Source: JAYOFM01 sp038117225
GTDB lineage: Bacteria > Pseudomonadota > Alphaproteobacteria > Rhodospirillales > Casp-alpha2
DNA length: 24,001 nt
Reading direction: 5' to 3'
NCBI GenBank assembly: GCA_038117225.1
Contig: JAYOFM010000054.1
Coordinates: 1-24,001, forward strand
Shown: one piece after another, positions 7,578 to 14,660 of the stretch
Layout: every line of letters starts with the position of its first letter
Position numbering within the stretch: the stretch's first letter is position 1
Notes under the pieces: generated by a model
Told to the model about the DNA's origin: nothing
Databases searched by the model: none
Seen by the model: the letters and a program-made list of their open reading frames with translations, nothing else
Translations under genes and position numbers: made by a program

Positions 7578-8195
7578 TTATGAGATCGGCGGACCCGGTG
7601 GCAGGGTCGCGGATAGGGATGGTCGCGGCGCCAGGCGCTCAGCGAAGGATGCGAGCCCCGGAAAATCGTCACGCCATCGGAAGGCGGCGAGGCGACGGTC
7701 CAGGTCGAGGGCCACGGCCAACGTTACCTGAGCCATGTTGATGGGACCGGTCAGTGCCGGATGGGTTGTTTCTCCCTCCAAGGTGGCCAATAGCCGCCGT
7801 GAACGGTCGCGTTCGTGCGTCAGTGTGGTCGGTGAGGCTTCACCCGCCGGCAGGTGATGTTGGCGAACCCAGACCGATACGCTTTCCATGAGACTACGGG
7901 CGAGCACTTCCAGGCGCCGTGTTTCCCAGCCGTCGTCACCTTGCGGATGGTCGAATTCGGAAGCCCCGTCCAGATGGTCGAGCCAGCGGCAGATCAACTG
8001 TGAATCCTCGATGCCGCTACCATCCTCGCGTACCAGATAGGGCACTCGGCCGGACGGATTGATTGCGTAGTAGGGGCTATCTGCCTGACGGGTCCGCGCC
8101 TCGATAACCTCGATACGGTCGGCGAGGTTTTTCTCCAGAACCATGATGCGGGCCAGCCGCGCATAGGGCGACGTCCAGGTGACGTAAAGCCTCAT
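7578..8195 (-). CDS. Glutathione S-transferase family protein
   Basis: A 205-residue protein with an N-terminal thioredoxin-like GST domain (about 1-78) and an all-helical C-terminal domain. Typical marks are the N-terminal MRLYVTWTSPYARLARI, NPSGRVPYLV with the cis-proline of the glutathione site, and the downstream EDSQLICRWLD, which corresponds to the ES/DS motif that holds the gamma-glutamyl group. The C-terminal part includes INMAQVTLAVALDLD, equivalent to the N-capping region, and then FPGLASFAERLAPRPS, common in bacterial GSTs. The substrate is not predictable. The gene starts 12 nt after the MarR-like regulator stop on the same strand, so the pair is likely an operon in which the regulator controls the GST. 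Confidence 0.88.
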   Translation of the reverse strand: MRLYVTWTSPYARLARIMVLEKNLADRIEVIEARTRQADSPYYAINPSGRVPYLVREDGSGIEDSQLICRWLDHLDGASEFDHPQGDDGWETRRLEVLARSLMESVSVWVRQHHLPAGEASPTTLTHERDRSRRLLATLEGETTHPALTGPINMAQVTLAVALDLDRRLAAFRWRDDFPGLASFAERLAPRPSLSATLPPGPPIS

Positions 8196-8207
8196 CGTCG
8201 CTTCAGA

Positions 8208-8618
8208 TCAATCAAGCGCCGGGGAGGGGCCCAGCGTATCGACCCGTTTGTTGGCGCGGCGCAACTCGGCGACGCATCGATCGAAAAAGCCGTCGAGTTT
8301 GTCTTGCATATCGGGCGACAGGGTGATCAGCCGCGAGCGGCCGTCCTCGGGGTTGTCGGCCTCGATAAGCAGGCCCCTGTCGATCGCCGTTTCGATGTAT
8401 TTGCCGGCGGTTTGCGCGCTTTTGACGGCGGTCATGAAACCGAGTGCATCGGTCTTGCGCACGGGCCCTCCGGCTTTCCAGATACGGGTCAGCAGATCCC
8501 AGTAGGCGGCAGAGTAGAAATCCGTATCGCCGGCAAACACCATCATCCAGTGGCCCCCAACATTATCGATGAGGCCGAGGTATTCGCGGTGCTGGTCGGC
8601 GTTATAGGTCAGTGCCAT
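8208..8618 (-). CDS. MarR-like winged-helix transcriptional regulator
   Basis: A 136-residue protein consistent with a winged helix-turn-helix regulator of the MarR type. The central KSAQTAGKYIETAIDRGLLIEAD fits the recognition helix leading into the wing, and PEDGRSRLITLSPDMQ is the usual MarR wing and following helix. The N-terminal YLGLIDNVGGHWMMVF and C-terminal FDRCVAELRR helices would form the dimer interface. The ATG at 8618 has GAGG 5 nt upstream. It precedes the GST gene by 12 nt and is divergent from a lipoprotein gene across an AT-rich region with inverted repeats, so autoregulation from that region is plausible. The DNA-binding helix is less canonical than in well-studied members. 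Confidence 0.75.
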   Translation of the reverse strand: MALTYNADQHREYLGLIDNVGGHWMMVFAGDTDFYSAAYWDLLTRIWKAGGPVRKTDALGFMTAVKSAQTAGKYIETAIDRGLLIEADNPEDGRSRLITLSPDMQDKLDGFFDRCVAELRRANKRVDTLGPSPALD

Positions 8619-8650
8619 CGGGGCCTCGTCGGTTTGGGGGTGTCGCTACC

Positions 8651-8676
8651 GCATCGATCCGATCCTTGGTCGATGC
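8651..8676. promoter_or_regulatory. Inverted repeat upstream of the MarR-like gene
   Basis: GCATCGA (8651-8657) and TCGATGC (8670-8676) form perfect 7-bp arms around a 12-nt spacer, 33 bp upstream of the regulator start. It could be an operator or a hairpin in the regulator's leader. Position supports the first; there is no direct evidence. Confidence 0.3.
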
Positions 8677-8762
8677 TGTATATAGATATATTTTTATATT
8701 CAAAAAAACAAGGAAATTTGCGGATAGATGATTATCGGGCATCCAAATTTGATGACGCGTCA

Positions 8763-8779
8763 ATGCCGGTTGTCGGCAT
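8763..8779. promoter_or_regulatory. Inverted repeat, candidate operator in the divergent region
   Basis: ATGCCG (8763-8768) and CGGCAT (8774-8779) are perfect arms separated by GTTGT. The size (17 bp) suits a dimeric winged-helix regulator. The 10-bp palindrome TGACGCGTCA (8753-8762) abuts it. Both lie between the MarR-like gene and the lipoprotein promoter. These are GC-containing islands in otherwise AT-rich DNA, which makes them stand out. Confidence 0.4.
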
Positions 8780-8788
8780 AACGATTGG

Positions 8789-8831
8789 AAAAACATTAAA
8801 AAATTCGATAAAAATTATTTTTATAAAAAAA
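8789..8831. promoter_or_regulatory. A-tract array (UP-element-like or curved DNA)
   Basis: A-tracts begin near 8789, 8798, 8810 and 8825, with a T-tract at 8818-8822. They are spaced by about 8-12 bp, close to the helical repeat, and end 12 bp before the -35 element at 8844. Such DNA is expected to be bent and can contact RNA polymerase alpha subunits as an UP element. It is the core of an AT-rich island (about 8675-8890) in a GC-rich window. Confidence 0.45.
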
Positions 8832-8843
8832 TAAATATAAAAG

Positions 8844-8872
8844 TTGACATAAATTTTAACATTAAATATACA
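8844..8872 (+). promoter_or_regulatory. Near-consensus sigma70-type promoter for the surface lipoprotein gene
   Basis: A perfect -35 hexamer TTGACA (8844-8849) is followed after exactly 17 bp by TATACA (8867-8872), five of six matches to the -10 consensus. Transcription would start near 8879, giving a leader of about 70 nt before the lipoprotein start. The A-tract array lies directly upstream. Confidence 0.7.
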
Positions 8873-8948
8873 TTTATTATCGTAATTAGATCGCGGGTGC
8901 GGAGAGACCCCACCCGGAGGCCCATTCAAGGATCAAATGGAGGCAGAC

Positions 8949-9527
8949 ATGAACACCATTTCCAACATCACCCCCGACGCGTCGATCAGCACAGGCATTT
9001 TGGAACAGGCGACGCCGCCGGTTCGCGCCAAATCCCTACGCCCGGCGACCCGCTTCATGGTCAAGGCCATGGCCGCCGTATTGGCCGTCGGTCTTGTGTC
9101 CGGATGTGTGACTGACGACTACGGCACAAAGAGTGTCATCGGCTCGGCCATCGGCGCCGGTCTTGGCGGCTACGGCGGCTCAAAATTGGGTAAGGGCAAG
9201 GGCCAATTGGCGGCCATCGCCGTCGGTGCCCTGGCCGGCGGGCTGTTCGGCAACAGCATCGGCGGTTCCTTGGACAGGGCCGATCGTCTATCCGCCGAGC
9301 GGGCGCAAAACCAGGCATTGGTTGCCCCGGTCGGTCAGCCGATTTCCTGGTCGAACCCATCAACCGGCAATGCCGGCACGGTGACGACGACCCGAGAGGG
9401 CACCAACACGGCGACCGGCGCGTACTGCCGTGAATACCACACGGACATTCAGGTCGGCGGCCAGTCGCAATCCGGCTACGGCACCGCGTGCCGCATGCCC
9501 GATGGTTCCTGGCAGGTGAAAAGCTAA
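8949..9527 (+). CDS. Glycine-zipper surface lipoprotein (17 kDa surface antigen / RT0821-like)
   Basis: A 192-residue protein. A hydrophobic segment FMVKAMAAVLAVGLVSGC ends in a lipobox-like LVSGC, predicting lipidation and outer-membrane attachment. After the cysteine comes a glycine-zipper region with repeated small residues (SAIGAGLGGYGGSKLG, then AAIAVGALAGGLFGNSIGG), as in 17 kDa rickettsial antigen-like proteins. The C-terminal domain contains a conserved-looking CREYHTDIQVGG...GTACRMPDGSWQV. The ATG at 8949 has GGAGG 5 nt upstream; ATG 8937 with AAGGA is an alternative. Either start leaves about 35 residues before the hydrophobic core, unusually long for a lipoprotein signal. ATG 9057 would give a normal signal but has no ribosome site. 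It is driven by a near-consensus promoter. Confidence 0.8.
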   Translation: MNTISNITPDASISTGILEQATPPVRAKSLRPATRFMVKAMAAVLAVGLVSGCVTDDYGTKSVIGSAIGAGLGGYGGSKLGKGKGQLAAIAVGALAGGLFGNSIGGSLDRADRLSAERAQNQALVAPVGQPISWSNPSTGNAGTVTTTREGTNTATGAYCREYHTDIQVGGQSQSGYGTACRMPDGSWQVKS

Positions 9528-9747
9528 GGCGAGGCCTCAACAAAACAACAAGCGACCCCCCAAAGGTTGTTTCTCGGGAGTCTTCTCATCCCTCTCTCCC
9601 GCATCGGGAAACGACCAGCGCCGGGCCCATAGGTGGCAAGCGGAACAGGCCTCCCTCCGCCCCACCGGGTCCGGCGTCAATTTTTTTCTACCCTCCTTTC
9701 TCCCGAGCGACTTCCCTGCGACACTTGAGTCTAGCGGAGGGTTTTCC

Positions 9748-11127
9748 ATGACCAAAAAATTCGATGCGATCATCATCGGTACCGGACAGGCGGGGCCGTC
9801 CATCGCGCAGCGCATGGTGGGCGAGGGCCTGAAGACCGCCATTATCGAGCGGGATCTGTTCGGCGGCACCTGTGTCAACGTCGGCTGCATTCCGACCAAG
9901 ACCCTAGTCGCCAGTGCCCATGCGGCGCATGTGGCGCGGCGTGGCGCCGTCTACGGCGTCAATATCAGCGGCGACATCAGCGTCGATATGAAACGCGTCA
10001 AGGAACGCAAGGATAGTGTCGTCCGTCACTCCAATGAAGGCGTGACCAATTGGATGAAGAACATGGACGGCCTGACCGTCTATGCAGGTCACGGCCGGCT
10101 GGAAAGTGCGAATACGGTCCGGGTCAATGACGACTTGCTGGAGGCACCGCGTATCGTTCTAAACGTCGGCGGTCAGGCTTTCGTGCCGGACATGCCGGGT
10201 GTCGATACGGTGCCATACCTGACCAACACCACCATCATGGACGTAGATTTCCTGCCCGAGCACCTGATCATCGTCGGCGGCAGTTATATTGGCTTGGAAT
10301 TCGCGCAGATGTACCGCCGCTTCGGCAGCCGCGTCACCGTCGTCGAGATGGGGCCACGCCCCATAGGCCGTGAGGACGAGGACGTCTCCGACGCGATCAA
10401 GGATATTCTCGAGAAGGACGGCGTCGAGTTCCGCCTCAACGCGTCCTGCATCGGCTTCGAAAATCGCGGCGACCAGGTTGTCGTCACCGCCAGTTGTGAA
10501 CCGGGACCGGAAGATATCATTGGCAGCCACGTGCTGCTGGCCGTCGGGCGCAAGCCCAACACCGCCGACCTCGGTCTCGATGCGGCGGGGGTCGAGACCG
10601 ATGGACGCGGATTTGTCGTTGTCGACGACCAACTGCGGACCAATGTGGATGGCATTTATGCGGTCGGCGATGTCAACGGACGCGGGGCTTTTACCCATAC
10701 GTCGTACAACGACTACGAAATCCTCGTCGCCAACATGTTCGACAACGACCCACGCCGGGTTTCCGACCGCATCACCTGTTACGGCCTGTTCATCGACCCG
10801 CCTCTAGGGCGCGTTGGCATGAGCGAAAACGAGGTTCGCGCGTCCGGTCGCAAGGCGCTGATCGGCAAGATGATGATGGCGCGCGTCGGTCGAGCGCGCG
10901 AACGGGGTGAAACAGATGGCTTCATGAAGGTCTTGGTGGATGCGAAAAGCCAACGCATTCTTGGCGCTGCCCTGCTCGGGATCGGCGGCGACGAGATCGT
11001 CCATTCGTTGCTCGACGTAATGTATGCCGATGCGCCGTACACGGTGATCCAGCGCGCGGTACATATCCACCCGACGGTGACGGAACTGATTCCGATGTTG
11101 CTTGGTGATTTGAAACCGCTCGAATAA
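9748..11127 (+). CDS. Class I pyridine nucleotide-disulfide oxidoreductase (mercuric reductase / dihydrolipoamide dehydrogenase-like)
   Basis: A 459-residue flavoprotein. Domains in order: FAD-binding GTGQAGPS (11-18); the redox-active disulfide C42-VNVG-C47 inside GGTCVNVGCIPTK; NAD(P)-binding IIVGGSYIGLEFAQMYRRFGS (about 173-193); a second FAD motif NVDGIYAVGDVNGRG; and a C-terminal dimerisation domain with the catalytic dyad H441 and E446 in HIHPTVTE. All parts needed for disulfide exchange are present. It lacks the extra N-terminal heavy-metal domain and C-terminal vicinal cysteines of true mercuric reductases and has no dehydrogenase-complex neighbours, so the substrate is open. The start at 9748 has GGAGG 7 nt upstream. 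It is monocistronic and ends 8 nt from the convergent GFA gene. Confidence 0.9.
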   Translation: MTKKFDAIIIGTGQAGPSIAQRMVGEGLKTAIIERDLFGGTCVNVGCIPTKTLVASAHAAHVARRGAVYGVNISGDISVDMKRVKERKDSVVRHSNEGVTNWMKNMDGLTVYAGHGRLESANTVRVNDDLLEAPRIVLNVGGQAFVPDMPGVDTVPYLTNTTIMDVDFLPEHLIIVGGSYIGLEFAQMYRRFGSRVTVVEMGPRPIGREDEDVSDAIKDILEKDGVEFRLNASCIGFENRGDQVVVTASCEPGPEDIIGSHVLLAVGRKPNTADLGLDAAGVETDGRGFVVVDDQLRTNVDGIYAVGDVNGRGAFTHTSYNDYEILVANMFDNDPRRVSDRITCYGLFIDPPLGRVGMSENEVRASGRKALIGKMMMARVGRARERGETDGFMKVLVDAKSQRILGAALLGIGGDEIVHSLLDVMYADAPYTVIQRAVHIHPTVTELIPMLLGDLKPLE

Positions 11128-11135
11128 GCCGCTTC

Positions 11136-11573
11136 CTAGTTTCGTTTCGGGTAGCCCACGTCCCAGTGGCCGCCGGGCAGGCGCGGCAGGTCGTCGGCGA
11201 AGTCCAGCCACGGCACCATGGTGCCGACCATGATATGGTCGTCGGGCCTTACCGCGTTCTGGTCGTCCAGGGTCGCCGCGGCGATGTCGATTTCCTCCGG
11301 GTGACCGTCGCCCTGATAGCTCAGGGTGGTGCCGCAGGTGCCGCAAAAACCCCGACTCACGTCCGCTGATGATCGGTGAATGGTCGGCTCGCCCCGGGTG
11401 AATGCCACGTGCTCGCTGGCCAAGGTCGACCAGGTGATGAACGGCGCCCCCGTCGCCCGCCGGCAATACGTGCAGTGGCAATGGGATATACACAGCGGCT
11501 CGCCGGTGATGCGGTAGCGGATGGCGCCGCACAGGCAGCCGCCGGAAAGATCGACGCCAGTCGGTTCGGCCAT
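11136..11573 (-). CDS. GFA family (CENP-V/GFA domain) zinc protein
   Basis: A 145-residue protein of the GFA fold, named after glutathione-dependent formaldehyde-activating enzyme. The three cysteine clusters are complete: C13-L-C15 in GGCLCGAIRY, H-C32-H-C34-x2-C37 in HCHCTYCRRATG, and C77-x2-C80 in FCGTCGTTL. They would bind one structural and one loosely bound zinc. Most genomic members are not formaldehyde enzymes, and no formaldehyde oxidation genes are nearby, so the reaction is unknown. The ATG at 11573 has AAGGAG 7 nt upstream. The gene is divergent from the CinA-type gene and convergent with the flavoprotein. A second, distinct GFA protein is encoded at 14661. Confidence 0.88.
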   Translation of the reverse strand: MAEPTGVDLSGGCLCGAIRYRITGEPLCISHCHCTYCRRATGAPFITWSTLASEHVAFTRGEPTIHRSSADVSRGFCGTCGTTLSYQGDGHPEEIDIAAATLDDQNAVRPDDHIMVGTMVPWLDFADDLPRLPGGHWDVGYPKRN

Positions 11574-11700
11574 GGGGAATCTCCTTCACAACAGTTTGAT
11601 CCAATATAGCCACCTTGGCCGCTCGGGGCCTCTTTCAAATGCCGGCCGCCGTCACTAGGATGGCGCCGCCCATTAAACGGGCCATTTGTCCGGAGCGATC

Positions 11701-12465
11701 ATGGTCGAGACCGTCACCGCCTGCGTCATCGTCATCGGCAACGAGATCCTGTCCGGCCGAACCAAGGACGCCAACATCGCCTATCTGGGCGAGCGATTAA
11801 ACGCACTTGGTGTCCGGCTGATGGAAGCCCGCGTGGTGCCCGACGTACGCGAGACCATCATCGCCACCGTCAACGAATGCCGCGCCAAATTCGATTATGT
11901 CTTCACCACCGGCGGTATCGGGCCGACCCACGACGACATCACTTCCGAATGCATCGCCGGTGCGTTCGATCTGCCGTTTGGACGCAATCCAAAAGCCGAG
12001 GCGCTGCTGCTTTCCCACTACAAGACCGAGGACCTGACCGAAGCTCGGCTGCGCATGGCCAACACGCCCGAAGGCGCCGAGCTGTTGGAAAATCCGGTGT
12101 CCAAGGCACCCGGGTTCCGGGTCGAGAACGTCTACGTGCTGCCCGGTGTGCCGAGCATCATGCAGGCAATTTTCAGCCTGTTTGAACACACCTTGGTCGG
12201 TGGTGAGCCGATGCTGTCGGAAACCATTTCCGTCAACGTGCCGGAAGGCGTCATGGCCAAGCCGCTGGGCGAAATACAGGATGCCCACCCGGACGTGGAA
12301 ATCGGCAGCTATCCGTTCTTCCGCATGGGCAAGCTGGGCGCCAGTCTGGTTATTCGCGGCACCGATGGCGGCAAGGTCGCGGCGGCGGCATCGGCCGTGC
12401 GTAAGGCCGTGCACGATCTTGGCGGCCTCGCCGCCGACGAACCGCAACCCGAAACGCAAACTTAA
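11701..12465 (+). CDS. CinA-type molybdopterin-binding protein (competence/damage-inducible protein A, N-terminal domain only)
   Basis: A 254-residue protein of the MoCF_biosynth fold. It begins ACVIVIGNEILSGRTKDANIAYL and carries the family signature TTGGIGPTHDDIT (69-81); VYVLPGVPSIM follows. Full-length CinA has a further C-terminal nicotinamide mononucleotide amidase domain; this one stops after the first domain and a short tail, as is common in alphaproteobacteria. The role may be pyrophosphatase-like clean-up or pterin binding and is not proven from sequence. The ATG at 11701 has GGAG 5 nt upstream and is preferred over TTG 11686. The stop is 22 nt before the peroxiredoxin-like gene, so the two are likely one transcript. 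Confidence 0.88.
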   Translation: MVETVTACVIVIGNEILSGRTKDANIAYLGERLNALGVRLMEARVVPDVRETIIATVNECRAKFDYVFTTGGIGPTHDDITSECIAGAFDLPFGRNPKAEALLLSHYKTEDLTEARLRMANTPEGAELLENPVSKAPGFRVENVYVLPGVPSIMQAIFSLFEHTLVGGEPMLSETISVNVPEGVMAKPLGEIQDAHPDVEIGSYPFFRMGKLGASLVIRGTDGGKVAAAASAVRKAVHDLGGLAADEPQPETQT

Positions 12466-12487
12466 TCTCGGAAAATTGGAGTTGAAG

Positions 12488-13012
12488 ATGACTGGACGCG
12501 TAACACCCGGCCAACAGGTACCGGCCATGGAATTGAAGATCGTCGGTGGCGGTGACTGGAAGCTGGCGGACCAAAAGCCCGAGGCCTACACCCTGATCGA
12601 GGTCTATCGCGGTTATCATTGCCCGCGTTGCAAGGTCCATCTGCTCGGCCTCAGCCACAAGGTGGCGCGCTTCGCCGAACGGGGCATCGATGTCATCGCG
12701 GTGTCCACCGATGGCCAGGAGCGGGCGGAAAAGGCGAAACAGGAATGGGGCCTCGGCGCGCTCGAAGTCGGCTACGGCCTGAGCATCGAGTCGGCCAGGG
12801 AATGGGGATTGTTTACCTCGACGCCGATCCAGGAGTCCGAAATCGCCCCGTTCGCCGAGCCGGGCATGTTCCTGGTCAGGCCCGACGGCACGCTGTATTC
12901 GGCGATCATGGGCACCAATCCGTTCCATCGCTGGAACCATGCCGACGTGCTGGAAGCCGTCGATATGATCAAGGCCCGCAACTATCCACCGCGCGGCACC
13001 GCCGCCGCGTAG
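12488..13012 (+). CDS. Peroxiredoxin-like (AhpC/TSA, redoxin fold) protein
   Basis: A 174-residue cytoplasmic thioredoxin-fold protein. The redox motif is C45-P-R-C48 in YRGYHCPRCKVHL, placed after the first strand (TLIEVYRG). It continues with GIDVIAVSTDGQERAEKAKQEWGL and MFLVRPDGTLYSAIM, as in the AhpC/TSA superfamily. A CxxC instead of the classical PxxxTxxC peroxidatic site suggests a thiol-disulfide or atypical peroxide-reducing role. The ATG at 12488 has GGAG 6 nt upstream. The frame extends further upstream, but there it overlaps the CinA-type gene in a different frame and carries no similarity. It follows the CinA-type gene by 22 nt and ends 3 nt from the convergent lysE stop. Confidence 0.87.
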   Translation: MTGRVTPGQQVPAMELKIVGGGDWKLADQKPEAYTLIEVYRGYHCPRCKVHLLGLSHKVARFAERGIDVIAVSTDGQERAEKAKQEWGLGALEVGYGLSIESAREWGLFTSTPIQESEIAPFAEPGMFLVRPDGTLYSAIMGTNPFHRWNHADVLEAVDMIKARNYPPRGTAAA

Positions 13013-13015
13013 GTG

Positions 13016-13651
13016 TTAGGGACGCGCGCCGTCCGTCGCCAGTTTGACGCCGAGACCGATCAGCACCGAACCGCCGATCCAGCGCATAATCCGTTGGCGG
13101 GTGTTGCTGGCGCGCAGGTAATGAACGGCCTTGGACGTCACGGCGACGGCGACCAGATCGCCGACGGTAAACGACAGATCGACGATCCAGCCGAGGATCA
13201 GCATCTGCAGCCAGACCGGCCAGGCGGCGCCGGGGTCGGCGAACTGCGGCAGGAAGGCGATGAAGAACATCGCCGACTTGGGGTTGAGGACTTCCACGGT
13301 GACGGCGCGCATGAAGGCGCGGCCCGCCGATCGCTTGTCGCCGGCCGGCAGGGATGACGTATCCATGCCGCCGCGAATGATGCCGATGCCGAGCCAGATC
13401 AGATACAGCGCGCCAACCACCTTGACCGCAAGGTAGGCTTCCGGGACGTAGACGAACACAGCCGACAACCCAGCCGCCGCCGCGGCCACGTGCATCATGC
13501 CGCCGACATGCAGCCCAAACACCGCCATCAACCCGGCGCGGCGGCCGCGGGTCATGGTTTCGGCGGCGGTATACAGCATGGCCGGTCCGGGCATGACGGC
13601 GAACACCAGGGTCGCCAGGGCGAAGGGTATCAGATACTCAGGACTAGGCAT
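13016..13651 (-). CDS. LysE/RhtB family amino-acid exporter
   Basis: A 211-residue inner-membrane protein with about six hydrophobic segments. It opens with the family pattern FALATLVFAVMPGPAMLYT (the PGP motif after the first helix) and has VEVLNPKSAMFFIAFLPQF, a hallmark of LysE/RhtB exporters. The family exports amino acids or related metabolites; the substrate is unknown. The ATG at 13651 starts the family-typical N-terminus. The frame stays open far upstream only because it is a high-GC shadow of bluB. A GAGGA sequence overlaps the bluB stop (13666-13668), so translation is probably coupled to bluB. No obvious functional link to bluB exists. Confidence 0.9.
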   Translation of the reverse strand: MPSPEYLIPFALATLVFAVMPGPAMLYTAAETMTRGRRAGLMAVFGLHVGGMMHVAAAAAGLSAVFVYVPEAYLAVKVVGALYLIWLGIGIIRGGMDTSSLPAGDKRSAGRAFMRAVTVEVLNPKSAMFFIAFLPQFADPGAAWPVWLQMLILGWIVDLSFTVGDLVAVAVTSKAVHYLRASNTRQRIMRWIGGSVLIGLGVKLATDGARP

Positions 13652-13665
13652 GAAGAAACGCGTCC

Positions 13666-14328
13666 TCAACGGCGGTGAATGAACTCGCTGGCATCCAGCC
13701 GCTGCTGCCAGCCGGCCCGCTCCAACTCGGGATCGGTGTGTTCCTCGACCGGATAGCCGATACACAAATAGGCGATCAGCTTCCAGGTTTCCGGCACCTC
13801 GAGAATCCGAGTCACCTCGAGCGGATCCATGATCGACACCCAACCCATGCCGACACCCTCGGCGCGCGCCGCCAGCCATAGGGTCTGAACAGCGCCGACG
13901 ACGGAATAGGCGAGGGTTTCCGGCATGGTTTTCTTGCCGAGGCCATGGCCGAGATCGGTCGCCATGTCGCAGAAGATGGCCATCTGCACCGGCGCGTCGT
14001 CGAGGCCCGAAAGCTTCAGCGAGGCATAGAGCTTGGCCTGCTCGCCATCGTAATCGCCGAGCGCATCGGCATTGGCGGCCTGAAAGTCGGCGCGGATGGC
14101 GGCACGGCGGCTGGCATCCTCGACCAGCACGAAGCGCCACGGCTGGCTGTTGCCGACCGATGGCGACAGCGCCGTCAACGCCAGCAGCTTTTCGACCATG
14201 CCGTCGGGCAGGGGATCGGTCTTGAATCGGCGCACGTCGCGGCGCCAACGCACCAGCGCCTCCAACTCGCGCCGGAACGGGGCGTCGAAATCGGGCGGGA
14301 CCGCGTTCGATGTGCGTCCTTGATCCAT
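13666..14328 (-). CDS. bluB: 5,6-dimethylbenzimidazole synthase (BluB, nitroreductase fold)
   Basis: A 220-residue nitroreductase-fold flavoenzyme. BluB consumes reduced FMN and oxygen to make 5,6-dimethylbenzimidazole, the lower ligand of cobalamin. Recognised blocks are RWRRDVRRFKTDPLP near the N-terminus (FMN phosphate contacts), SPSVGNSQPWRFVLV, LDDAPVQMAIFCD and LWLAARAEGVGMGWVSI. This last stretch and the SVGNSQPWRF block distinguish BluB from general nitroreductases. The ATG at 14328 places about 30 residues before RRDVRRF, which suits the family; a frame-open ATG at 14400 would add a low-complexity Pro/Ala extension. No strong ribosome site is seen. No other cobalamin genes and no cobalamin riboswitch pattern are seen upstream. 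lysE follows after 14 nt. Confidence 0.88.
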   Translation of the reverse strand: MDQGRTSNAVPPDFDAPFRRELEALVRWRRDVRRFKTDPLPDGMVEKLLALTALSPSVGNSQPWRFVLVEDASRRAAIRADFQAANADALGDYDGEQAKLYASLKLSGLDDAPVQMAIFCDMATDLGHGLGKKTMPETLAYSVVGAVQTLWLAARAEGVGMGWVSIMDPLEVTRILEVPETWKLIAYLCIGYPVEEHTDPELERAGWQQRLDASEFIHRR

Positions 14329-14490
14329 GGCCGAAGGGTCGCATGCGCATGGCGGCGTCGGCAAGGGGGCGGGGGCTTGTCCGGGAGCTCGGCCAAGCAT
14401 GGGGTTATGCCATGATCACGGGGAACAGGGTAAGCGTGATGGCGGAACGTCGCGCCATGGCATTGATCCTTGGGACCCTCGAAGGCGCCC

Positions 14491-14519
14491 TTGCACCATA
14501 TCGTCCGTGGGGGATAGGT
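14491..14519 (+). promoter_or_regulatory. Possible promoter of tRNA-Leu
   Basis: TTGCAC (14491-14496) lies 17 bp from ATAGGT (14514-14519), or 16 bp from GATAGG. The start point would fall about 5 nt before the tRNA. The -10 match is poor, so the call is tentative. Confidence 0.3.
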
Positions 14520-14529
14520 TCGGGGCAGC

Positions 14530-14616
14530 GCGGGCGTGGTGAAATTGGTAAACACAAGGGACTTAAAATCCCTCGGCCGTAAGGCCTTGTCGGTTCAAGT
14601 CCGACCGCCCGCACCA
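14530..14616 (+). tRNA. tRNA-Leu (anticodon UAA)
   Basis: An 87-nt class II tRNA. The acceptor arm GCGGGCG (14530-14536) pairs with CGCCCGC (14606-14612), followed by A and an encoded CCA (14614-14616). The anticodon stem AGGGA/TCCCT encloses the loop CTTAAAA, giving anticodon TAA (14564-14566). The long variable arm and the T-loop GTTCAAG are typical of leucine tRNAs. It reads UUA/UUG codons. Confidence 0.97.
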
Positions 14617-14660
14617 TCATTTGCTCCGAGGCTACGCATGATTTCGATGGAGAGTTTCTG

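Noticed and set aside
7403..7741. Plus-strand frame of about 112 codons between the PAS and GST genes
   Set aside because: Half of it is antisense to the GST gene, it starts at a non-ATG codon without a ribosome site, and it has no recognisable features. The 179-bp gap also holds a weak hairpin (GACGAC 7411-7416 with GTCGTC 7424-7429) without a T-run.
8732..8929. Minus-strand frame of 65 codons in the AT-rich island
   Set aside because: Its low-complexity Phe/Ile/Tyr/Lys composition is explained by the AT-rich promoter DNA.
9528..9747. Possible terminator in the gap before the flavoprotein gene
   Set aside because: Only weak pairings are present (AACAAC 9544-9549 with GTTGTT 9566-9571; CGGGAG 9575-9580 with CTCCCG 9596-9601; CGCC 9658-9661 with GGCG 9673-9676 before seven T). 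Loops are long or stems short, so none is called.
9748..11127. Assignment of the flavoprotein as mercuric reductase
   Set aside because: No heavy-metal-associated N-terminal domain, no C-terminal cysteine pair and no mer genes nearby; only the class I disulfide oxidoreductase level is supported.
12146..12487. Upstream extension of the peroxiredoxin-like frame
   Set aside because: It lies inside the CinA-type gene in another frame; the ribosome site and the family N-terminus support ATG 12488.
13652..14350. Long open extension of the lysE frame upstream across bluB
   Set aside because: It overlaps bluB in another frame, is rich in Arg/Pro/Gly as high-GC shadow frames are, and the exporter family begins at ATG 13651.
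14329..14529. Cobalamin riboswitch upstream of bluB
   Set aside because: No recognisable B12-box or other conserved riboswitch segments on the minus strand.
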